A stretch of 64,000 nucleotides of DNA, taken from positions 5,716,501 through 5,780,500 of the forward strand of contig NC_048539.1 in NCBI RefSeq assembly GCF_902806685.2, written 5' to 3'. The notes beneath the pieces were generated by a model. It did no database searches and was not told the origin of the DNA. It saw nothing but the letters and a program-made list of their open reading frames with translations. Every line of letters begins with the position of its first letter. Within the stretch, counting starts at the first letter, position 1. The translations under genes were made by a program, and so were the position numbers. This document shows, in pieces, positions 32,101 to 44,200 of the stretch. This stretch comes from Maniola hyperantus. Lineage: Eukaryota; Arthropoda; Insecta; Lepidoptera; Nymphalidae.

Positions 32101-35100
32101 TATGTAGTTCGCTACGTAGTCGCACTTTGAAGCGGCCAATCATTACTGCTTCTCGAGCTGCCAGTATAAATGTCCGCTCTTAACGTTTCCTCATAAGACG
32201 GAAAGTCTAGGGTTTAAATTTACAAATTTAGTAAATTTACTGCTTCTTGAGCTGCCAGTATATATGTCCGCTCTTAACGTTTCCTCATAAGACGGAAAGC
32301 TCTAGGGTTTAAATTTACAAATTTAGTTTTCTTCCATGTTATGGCTGTATTTATCGCTTACAATCTTTTGGAAAATACGATTCAATCAATACCTTGTTTT
32401 TTTTTTTAGTACGAGTTCGTAACACCTCTAACGTCGTTAGTAGTAGTCAAGCCAGAAGAAACCAAAGCGGTTGATGTTGAATCGGTTGATAAGACATGTA
32501 AGTACACATACAAGTATAAGTAAAAATTTTAGCAAGTTAATAAATAATGTTGTTGTAGAAGTAAGACATTTTGGTACAATAGATTTATATTTAAAATTTA
32601 ATTATTAGATATATTAGCTATAAATGGCAAAAAAAATTCGAAAGCAACTTCGAAAAATAAGTAATTCACGTGAGAACTTATTTTGAGAAAATTGCGGGTG
32701 GTATGAAAAAATATGTTGCGTTTGCTGTGGAAGCGTTGTAGGCGCTTCAACATCCTCCCCTCCGTGGAAAGCGCAGCTTTCAACTTTCTGGATCATCACA
32801 GGTAAGTAGTGGCCACAAAGTTTTACAAATGGTCTTCTGAAGGTGCCCTTGGATACTTCAGCAACGCGTGATACTCCATCTGAGCCAGGAAATAATTAAT
32901 AATCGTGAAACTCTTCCAAGCTTCCAGCATAGTGGTGGTAAGTTGTCCTCTATTAGAAGTACTAGATCTCCTTCTTTTAGTTTGCTGAATTTGTTCTCCA
33001 CTTAGATCGCTGCTGAATGTATTCCTTTTGCCATCGCTACCAGAAGTGCTGGCAAATTCATTCGAGTCTTTCATAATGTCGAAGGCGGTTTGGATTATTA
33101 TCTTGTAGCTGAGGTGACGGCAACGAAGTAAGTGACCGCCCTATCAAAAAGTGCCACGGAGTTAGGGAGAGGTAGTCGGTAGGATTGAATGTCAAGGGAT
33201 GTCTACTATTTAAAAATGCTTCAACTTGAGTGAATAATGTTCCTAATTCTTAAAAAAATTATGGTTGTTACCCATGACGCGACGGATGTGGTATTTAGCG
33301 GATTTGACACCAACCTCAAAAATGCCACCAAAGTGAGGACAATACGTGGGTGAGAATATGTATTTAATGTTTTCGTCAGTTGCAGAGTCAATGATAGTTT
33401 GTTTATTAGCTTTTCAAAAGTAGCCTATTTCCTTGGCTGCCCCGATAAAAATTTTCCGTTATCGCAAAATATTTCCGCAGGTTTGCCACGTCTAGACATA
33501 AATCGACGTAGCGTAGAGATATAGAATGGTCCAGCAAAGTCTATTCCCACGGTTTTAAATGGAAAATCTGGTAAAATTATTTGGATGGGCAAGTTACCCA
33601 TCAATCAATTTTTTGTAGCCACAGAGATTGCAATAGCATTTTAGGTAAATGACACATGGACTTATCAAACCCATTGGATCAAAAATTTTGAATGTGAATG
33701 ACAAAATTAAACGTTTGGTCACCTTTGATGATTTGTCAGGGATCTGAAATAATATCTGGAGTTTGTTATTCCCCGGAGTCCACCCAAGTCCTAAAGTGGT
33801 GGTGGAGGAACTAATACTTTTTCTTCTGGATTTATGGCATTCAAAATTGATTTCGAATTGGATCGATATTTTCTAAGGTTGAAGCATCCAGATTTAAGAG
33901 TATTGGATACCGAATTTTGAATGTGTATTAGTTCGTCCTCGGTGTTAGCTCCGGTGCTTAATAAGATCATCAACATAGAAATCGTTTTTAATTATTGTTT
34001 CAATTGATTTGTCTGTATATGGCCCTTAATTGACGTTCTTTTTGTGAGTAGGCTCTTTAAATCGCCTTTGTCGTTAGAAGTTTTGTATGTTACTCGACCA
34101 TTTTCAATAAAGCAAAACTAATAAATAGAATAATAATAAATTCTCACGCTCCTCGTATAGTGTCTTTGGTGACCCGGCAAGCGCAGCTCAGCCACATATA
34201 GATATAGATATCTACTCTTGTGGCTCAGCTCTGTTGAATGCGCTGTGTAGCTCGTGCCCGCCACGCCATATCGCGTCGTGAGTAGGTATTCCAGTCAATC
34301 TGAAATAGTCGGCACATTGACCTTAAGTACGAATTCCAGTACAATAGCAAAGGAGTTTTAATAGGTAAGGTAAAGGTACTAATCTTGGCTAGATATATAT
34401 TATGCTAAAACTACAATGATAAAACTAACAAACAGTTTGAAATTTTACTCTTTAGGTAACGATTAATAGATATATCGAGTTTAATTTCACAATATCTAGT
34501 TATTTAGAACACTTACTGTCTATAAAAAGGCCTCTGGCGCGAAATAACAATGACAATAAAATAGGATGCAATCGTTATGATGATGACGTACTTTGATTTA
34601 AAACTGTTTTATATTGCACTAATAAAGATATTATTTCACTGATCGGTGCTGACTTCAGCGCTGGTGTCCTCCCATACCAAAAATACGATCACCTTCCCGG
34701 CTTGAGCTGCTCTGACCGATGTTGCAATAGGTAGCTAGATCGTCGAGTAGCCGCCAAGTTGTAATTCTCGATTGTTTTTCGTCGAATCCTTTTGTTTACT
34801 GGTTCGTATTGATAAAAACATGAAAATGCGTGGATGACAAAAAATAAAAGATGAAAGATGATGCGTCATTAACAAAACCAAACACAGGACTATTTATTAA
34901 AACGTCAAAAAAGAAAGATACAAAAATATACAAAAATTGAATGAAAAATATGTTGCGTTTGCTGTGGAAGCGTTGTAGGCGCTTCAACATTTTGATAAAT
35001 TAATATTTTATTTTAATTTTATTTTATTTTATTCATTCTAGTAATCAACAGCGTTACCTACAGATAATATAATTTTACATTAACCACAAATTGATTCCTT

Positions 35101-38100
35101 TACTTGTGCTTTAAGACCTATCTATTCTACCAAATTTCATGATTCTAGATCAACGGAAAGTACCCTATATTTAGGTTTTCTTGATAGAAACAACGGACAG
35201 ATGGACATACAGGCAGACAGACAACAAAGTGATCCTATAAGTGTTCCTTTTTTCCTAAAAATAAACTAATGTGGTATCTGCTTTCTCATTTTTAGCAAGC
35301 GACTCTTCAACCGCTTACTTGCCCATTATGGGACTTTCAGCGTCACGGCCAAATAATGCCTACTTGACTTCAAACCATGCTTCCGCTGGAGCCAGTGGTT
35401 TTGCTTTGCTGCCAGGTAAAAAATATGTTATATTATACATCTGCGGCATGTTAATTATGCGGCTTATATTTTGATCTTCATTAATTACAAATTAAAATAG
35501 GGACAAGATATGCTGTCGGTAGTTAAAAAGTCTGAAAATATTCACTTCAGTCACTAGACCTAAAGTTTGTCTTACTACTAAGAAAGCCAACGTAAACACT
35601 ACCTATATCCCACGAATAGGGTAGTAATAAAATGAAGTGATAACTTAGTTTTTCAATCGTGCCTAATAGGCGGGAACTAACATGCCTTTCTCATATTATT
35701 TAAGCATCGAGTAAGGTGCATGAAATATCATTTTTGAGTGGAAAGACGTTTTGCAAAATATTAAGTATAATTTTTAAGGTTGCAGACCTTTATGCACAGT
35801 GATTCCTAAGGGTACTAATAACTTCTGATACAGGGGCATGCATGTCGAATTATATCAGGGCATTAGTGACATTTGGTCTTATTATCATATACCTAATCAG
35901 TTTAACATTATTAGGGTTCCATAGAAATCCATACCTCATAAGGAAAAACGGAACCCTTACAGGATTACTTTGTTGTCTGTCTGTCTGCCTGTCTGTCAAG
36001 AAACCTACAGGGTACTTCCTGTTGACCTAGAATCATGAAATTTGGCAGGTAGGTAGGTCTCATAGCAGACATAAGGGGAAAAATCTGAAAACCGTGAATT
36101 TGTGGTTACATCACACAAAAAAAATTGTGGTCATGAACTATTAATTAGAACTATTTATTAATAATTTTCAATTTTCAAAGTAAAATAACTATATCAAGTG
36201 GGGTATCATATGAAAGGGCTTCATTTGTGCATTCTAAAACAGATTTTTATTTATTTTTATACATCATAGTTTTTGATTTATCGTGCAAAATGTCGAAAAA
36301 ATACGACTGTAGTACGGAACCCTCGGTGTGCAAGCCTGACTCGCACTTGGCCGGTTTTTTATTGTTAGTGTTATATTTTTTTTGTCATTTCACTTGCAAT
36401 TAATGTTATGCAATTAGCCAGCATGCCAGCATCATATTTTGTAGAAGGAGGTATGGGATACCTAATTAAGCATATTATTTAAAATATGCACCCTATCAAA
36501 TGATAAAGTTTAAAACAAAATCTGACTATTCCTTAAAAAAAAAAACTACACATACTACCACCACAGTTGGATGGTTTACCTATTGGGTTTGTCATGACGT
36601 CATACTTTCTATGGCACTCAAAACGCGTCCATATTTAAAAATCTAATGAGCTAAACTCCACTACAGATAGATAATATACCTATTACTACCGCCCCGGCTT
36701 TGCACGGGTAGCTTATTACAATTTTCGTAGGGATCTCTGTTTAAAAATAAAATAAAATATGAATGCCTATGTCACTCGGGAATAATGTAGCTTTCTACTG
36801 GTGAAAGAACTTTCAAAATCGTTTTAGTAGGTAGTTCCAGAGATTACTTCCTACAAGCAAACTTACAAACTTTACCTCTTTATAATATTACTAGGTATAG
36901 ATTATGAAAATTAGTAATTACAAAACTTTACAAAATCCAGTTACTTACGTATCTCAGGTTTTTTTTGTTGTATTTTTATTTGTCATACACGCGATATTGG
37001 ATTTTTGTAACGACATAAATCCTTGACACTCGGCCTTGCGGGTTATACGGTACACTGCACCGTCACAATTCACACTGTCCAGTGCGAATTCTAAGGGTGT
37101 ACCACCGTATATTTAAAATTAGCTAGCCTCCAGCCTGGCCTGGCCCTGCTGGAGATGTCAATTGAGTGATAGAGAGAAAGACTTCTCACTTTCGAAGTGG
37201 GAATCAGATCAGCTTAGCTCATTCAGAATATTCTCTGGACGTTGCAGACGACCCATGTCTCTTCGCTCTGTTTGTCGCCTCTGAGGAAATATTAGTACTA
37301 GTAATGTACTAGTAATAATTCAATGTTTATCGCCTTATTTTCATATTGTGCTAGTGTAGCTTGCTTGTGCGTGTACGTTTTCAAATGCTTGTACAAAGCG
37401 AAATTACCTGTGGTGAACTGTGCTAGGTGGCTTATAATAAACATCACTCATTCATTGGCCACTAACTCATTACACATTTTAGGGCAGCCACATTACGCGA
37501 GCGGAAACATACAGCCTCTCGCCCTCGACGCCGCACACTATCCGGATGCTTTGCAGGTAGAGGATGATATTATGGATTACGGTAAGAGACCATAACACAT
37601 CATTGTACATTATTATTTATATACCTACAGTACGCGACAAGTCGACATGGCAATCATACCCTGATTGCCATCTCAAGCTGTCGCGGACTATACGTTATTT
37701 ACTTTTGCAATACTAACCTTTATGACGACAGTACGTAGGCATAATGTTATTTTATTTGGGAAAAGGCGTTAGTTTGGAGTCTGGAGATTATCATAAACGA
37801 GTGTGTCCCAAATCTCCACAAACTCTACTAGGCACTAGCAAGCACTAGTGTCAAATGATAACATGCCAACTCATTTGATCACGATAATATGACATACGAC
37901 ATACTTTATTGTATGAAAGCTTTTTACAGATATAGGTCCGTTTAAGGGGTTGCATCATGCATGCTCCATGGGATCATGATCGGAAAGTGCTTCTAACTCA
38001 TCGACTTCATTGGGCACATCAATTTACTAGATGTTTGTTGATAACAATAAGAACAAGCATAAAGAAAAAATGTTTTGGTTTGACAGATTTTTCAATTCCT

Positions 38101-38149
38101 CCGAGAACAATGGCGTTTTCTAAAACTTCATCAAGTAAGTAAACCCTTT

Positions 38150-38203
<54 letters not shown>

Positions 38204-41200
38204 TATTTTTAAAAAGCCGGTGGTTCTTCTGGGTGGCGGTAATAATAATATTAAGTGACCTCATTTTGATCACTATACGTACGAAATTACTACTATACAT
38301 ATACACAAGAATATAAATAGTACGTAGGTTTTCAGACAGTATTACAATTTTTTCGTTCACCGAAAGAGTTTAGTGAAGGTATGCGGCGTGCATTCGTACT
38401 ATAATAGACTACTAATTTTTATATCTACTCAATCTCAAATTATAACCGTGGACTGTCGCCAAAGTGTTTCATTTCTCCATCATCAAGTCAGCAAGAACAC
38501 CTGCACAGTTTATGGTCCGTCGAACCGGACGTTCAGAGAATGTCTTATATTGGCAAGTAAAGTGCACGTTGTACGGAATCTTTCAGATACCTTGATCAAT
38601 ACTATACGAGTCGGACAGTATCGACTATGCTCGTATATATCTATAGAGTTTTATCCTTGAGCGAAATCGGGAACACCCCGAATACAATCTCTATATTCTT
38701 ACAGGTAGACTACAACCAGGCGGCATGATGCATTATTATAGTAAGTACTAAGTAGTTATTGGATTGTTTTTCTAGAATATCTTTGTTTTGTGCAAGAAGT
38801 TACCAGCCTGCCTAAGTAATTATAATTTGAATTTCTAAATTATTTTAAAATATTGATTAAAAATTGTGTACTTGGCGGGATTTATATTTTGACGGGTTCA
38901 AAATCTCTTTGGGAATCACACCTATCCTTCACACTTCATCATCACATCGATGATAGTACCTACCTTGGATAAAGCAATAAAATACGTACCTAGTCTTTTG
39001 CGGTTCGAGTTTCATAGACCATTATCGCCATAACAACATGACGTCCTGACAAATTCAATTTTACGATTTGACAAACAAAAATACCTACTTACGACACGAA
39101 AAAATAGTTGAGATGAAATTGGGCTTGATTTATTTTATAGATTCCGAAAATTTCCACTAAGAAAACAAAATTGTTTGTTTGTAATCAATAAACTCTGAAA
39201 CTGCTGAACCGATTTCAATAATTCTTTCACCATTAGAAAGCTATTTTATTCACAACTAACATAGGCTATGATCGCCCATGTGATAGAGCGCATTTTGACT
39301 TTGCTCAGACTTAAGTCACTGTTAGAACGAGACGCTTTTCGCTTTTTATCGCTGGCATCATTGACGTATTCTGGCATAAATCTGTGTCGGTTTAACTTTA
39401 ACTTAAGTCTTAGCAAAGACAAAGCACGCTCTATAGATTTCAGATATTCCTAAAGGTGTTGAGCTGTGATAACCAAGTGGTTACGACGTCCGTATTCCGA
39501 AGGTCGGGGGTTAAATCCCGGGCACGCACCTATAACTTTTCGGAATTATGTGCGTTTCAAGAAATTGAATATCACTCGCTTTTTAACGGTGAAGGAAAAC
39601 GTGAGGAAATCTGCATGCCTGAGAGTTCTCCATAGTGTTCTCAAAGGTGTGTAAAGTCTTGCGCTTGGCCTGCATGGTGGACTATGACTAAACCCTTCTC
39701 ATACTGAGAGGAGACCCTTGCTCTGTAGCCGGCTATGGGTTGATCATTATGATGATGATGATAAAAGGTTGACTTTTGAGTCGAGCGTCTGTGGCATCCC
39801 GCGTCAGTGATGCTCTGTCGAGGCGTTATTGAACTCTTATTGAACGCCTCGACAGAGCATCAGCTGCGCGATTGCTAGAGAATGACAGCTACAATGTCAC
39901 GAAATAAATAAAATAAATGAAATTTGGCAGGAAGGTAGACGACGACAGGGTCTTCTCCGGTTGGCCGAAAGCCAAGCGGGGGTACGGGCCTCGAGGCGTA
40001 GCCTCCTTACCCGGGCAAGGCGCGGGGTATTCAATTACTCCGGTGTTGGTCTTCTAGCCGGAATTTCACCGGCTAGGGCCCGCCATCATTGGCTTGGGGC
40101 CTCGTGGCTGGTTGTGTTCCCCGCGCTGAGGGCGATAGAGTCGCCGTCGCGCGCGGGGGTGGTGTCTGGTCCGGTAGTGATCTCCGCGTTGCGGAAGATA
40201 GGCGCGGAGATAGTGTCAAATCCGGTGGGTCTCGCGTCGTCATCATCATCGCTAGGATCGCCTGCGTGCCACGCTAGTGGTGGCGATCGTAGGAGTTCCC
40301 GAGGCAGAGGACGCCCGGTCGGTGGTTGAATGGTCAGCGGAGCGATGCCGTGAAGGTGTGTGTAAGGTCCGTAGTCCGCGCGCGCAAACATGCGCCGCGC
40401 AAGTGTACGGACGTACTCCTCCACGGTGGGCGTCTTGAGGTCGCGATGAATGACATCATTCCTCACGTACCTCGGCGCTCCTACGATCATGCGTAGGCAC
40501 TTGTTCTGCTGGATTTGTAAGCGGCTCTTCTGGTGTTCTGAACAGAGAGCATACCAGGCAGGAGCCGCGTACGTCAGACGTGAGCGGACATAGGCTCCGT
40601 AAATCCGGAGCTTGGTCTTCAGTGAGAGGCTTGAGGTGAGGATCTGGTACAGCATCGACGTGGCAGCCTTGGCATGATCCACGGCGTGGTTGACAGTGGG
40701 GATCATGCTCAGGTTATTGTCGATGCGACACCCCAAGTAGCACACCGAAGTCTGCCACTCTATGCCCTGCCCTCGCAGTTGGAGCTGACGTAAAGGCTTC
40801 CGGATGCCGAACAGGATCGCGGCAGTCTTCCCCACGTTGACTGCCATTTTCCACTTATCCAGCCAATCCGGAAGCAAATCCAGCAGACGTTGCATGCGAT
40901 TGGTAGCGATGATCTGATGGTATGACGACGCGAGATACGCGCTGTCGTCAGCATAAAGCGACAACAGCACGTCTTCCTCCCCCTCGCGCAAATGTTCGGC
41001 GAGGGTAGGGATGTCGTCTGTGTACACCGCGTACAGACACGGGGACAAGCAGCTGCCTTGTGGTACTCCTGCTCGTATCGGGCGCGGCTGGGAGTCCGCA
41101 CCTTCTACGGATACGTAGAAGGACCTGCCTTCCAGGAATGAGGCTACCAGCCGCACAATCGCGGGTGGTAGATTGGTGGAGAGGAGCTTCGCCAGGAGTC

Positions 41201-44200
41201 CAGCGTGCCACACTCGGTCGAAGGCCTTCTCTATGTCGAGAAAGACCCCGACAGTGCAGTAGCCTCTGTTTTTCTCACTGGCGATAAAGTTGAGTCCTCT
41301 CGCCAGCTGGAGCGCCGTTGAGTGATTACTGCGAAAGCCAAACTGCTCGGCCCGTGGTTGTAAGTGCGGGGCGAGCCTTCGCAGTAATAGACGCTCGAAC
41401 AGCTTGGCGATGTGCGGCAGAAGGGTTATAGGTCGGTAGCTTCCTGGAAGACGGCGGTCCTTTCCCGGTTTGGGGATGGTTATAACTTTCCCCAATTTCC
41501 AGGACTCCGGGAAGTGAGAAGTACGGAGTACCCCATTAAAAAGCCTCGTCAGTGCCACGAGAACTCTTTTAGGCAGTTGCTGTAGTGCGGCGATCTGGAT
41601 CCCGTCGTCACCTGGCGCCTTCCTTTTAGGGAGTCGGAAGACGACCTTCCTCAGCTCAGACGGGGAGATGAATTGGTCTCCCCGGAGAGAAGGTATCTGG
41701 GCCGACAGGAAATCCTCAAGTTGTTGGTTGATCGCCGCATAGTGTCTGGTCGCGGTGTCGTTATTGGCCGGTGGGTTGGGGGTAAATTGTCTCTCCATGT
41801 ATTCCGCCATAATCTCCGCTCGGTCTATGGGGGAGTATTTTCGTCTACCCTGACTGTCTAGAAGAGGGTAAACGGGCGAGTCTGATCCGGTTAGTGTCTT
41901 GCACAGGTGGTACAGCGTTGTTTCAGACTCAGACGCAGCGTCGATGGTTTTCTCCCATTCTTCATCTTCGCGTGCGACGAGCGCTTGCGACACTTCCTGT
42001 GCAAGACGGTTGAGGTCACGCTTGACTCTCGGACAGCGAGTACGCGCCCATAGTTTGCGTAGGGCACGCTTCTTCTCGAGCTTGTCCCGGAGCGAGCTCG
42101 GTAGCAGGTCCCGTCGCCCTGTATGAGGCATGATGGTGGTGGCCTCGTTTTTGGCCTGTTGAATGGCTGCCGTGATGGTGCAGGCGGCGCGGTCAACATC
42201 AGCTGGGTTGGAGATGGGTCCTGCGAGCTCGAACTCTGACAGCGCAACGGCGTATTTCTCCCAGTTTGTTTAACAGGAAGGTAGATCGTCTAGCACAAGT
42301 AAATTTACTAAATCACATATAGATGGCGTAGTCCGTCATAAACTTGCAGTGTTCTACATAAATGGGTTACGTATATCTTGTACGGTGGTACGGAACCCTT
42401 CGTGTGCGAGTACGACTCGCACTTGACTGGTTTTTTCTTGCAATTTTAGGCTCACCCCAATTACCAAGCCCATATTATTACGGCGGCTATGGCGGCAGTA
42501 GTGGTGGTGGTGGTGGTGGTGCTGGTAAGTCATATAAAGTACCTATTTCTTTTTTCCCCGATAGAAAATGAATTAATTTTTATTAGAGTTCCGACTACTT
42601 CGAGATATCAACGTACAGTCTATCTCATGTACCTAAGTGAAGGCAAAAATGAACCCTTGTTGTCACTTTGTTATCTATCTGTGCGTATGCCCATATCTGA
42701 GAAATGGTTTGAGTTATAATGTGGATAGGTAGGGAGCTCTTTAACACCAGTGAATGAATAAATTCAAAAATATTACTTGACTAGATAATGCCCGCGACTT
42801 CGTCCGCGTGGATTTAGGTTTTTAAAAATCTCGTGGGAACGCTTTAGTTTTCCGGTATAAAAAGTAGCCTATGTCCTTCCCTGGGATGTAAGCTAACTCT
42901 GTACCAAATTTCATCAAAATCGGTTGAACGGATGGGCCGTGAAAGGCTAGCAGACAGACACACTTTCGCATTTGTAATATTAGTATAGATTAAATCTTCG
43001 AGTTGAATTATGGCGAAACAAACTTATGTTTGTAGTTAATTTCAAACCCTGTACTGAGCAAGCACGAGCAAGTGACCTGAAAATAAAAGGTTGTTGCTTT
43101 ACACTATCTACACTTAACCGATCCTGATAACATGAAGCTGATTGAAATCATATCAGGGTGCGAGTTGTAGGTATATACCTACTCCCTTATCTTAACTAGC
43201 AGTTGCCCGCGACTTCTTGTCTCATGAGATCTGAAATTTTCCCGCTGCAAAAGGCCGCACTTACCTACTCACCCAGTCTCACCTTAAAGCACGGAACCCA
43301 GAATACCTAAATGCCAATTTTGATATCTCTAACTTCAAAAACAGGATTTTCATATAACTTTTAAACCCCCATTTCACCCCCTTAGGGGGAGAATTTAGTT
43401 AGATCCTTTCTTATATGATACCGATAGCCCCTAGAAAGAACCTACGTTTCAAATTTCAAGTAAAAATAACAATAGTTAAAAAAATCTATAAAAACTTTTC
43501 CCCCTATTTTACCACCCTTAAGGGGGGAATTTTCCAAATTGACTTATACAGATTTTTATTATTTAAAGATAATAACCTAAATGTCGATTTTCATGTCTCC
43601 AACTTCAAAAACATAGGACTTTCATACAACCTTCGACCCCCCATTCACACCCTTAGGGGGGAATTTATCAAAACCGTTTCTTAGCTGACACCTACGTCCT
43701 ATACCTTCCAAATTTCAAGTTTGTAGGTTTAATAGTTTCTGAGATTTCGTGATTAGTCAGTCAGTCAGTGAGTGAGTGGTATTTCGCTTTTATACGCCAG
43801 TATTTTTAATCAATCAAAATAATGTACCTACAGTCTACACATTAACGATTTTCATGATTTCTTAGGCTTACCCGGTCCACCTGGTCCTTCTAGCCTATAT
43901 GGTAAGTGTTTTTAATGTACATATGTTTTTTCTCCTAAAAACAGTGTTTTTTTAATTGTTGTTAAGTATTTGTCTGCCTACGAGACACATGCCTACGGTA
44001 CAGAACGACATTCTATCAAAAAGTTTCGTCAAAATTTTTCGTTGATAGTCCACCGGGTTTTTCTACCGACCTATGGAAGATATACGTAGGTACATAACCT
44101 TTTAACTAGAAATAGTTTACTTTTACCTCGTTTAGGAGTCCGGACGCAAGGAATATACTCAATGTAAGAAAATACAATTTATTGTAAGTACCTATACGCA

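Noticed and set aside
38148..38360. 70-codon minus-strand frame with a YIYIYI repeat
   Set aside because: Produced by the TA dinucleotide run.
39961..40329. 122-codon plus-strand frame and other frames at 40.7-42.2 kb
   Set aside because: Shadows of the minus-strand Jockey reverse transcriptase.
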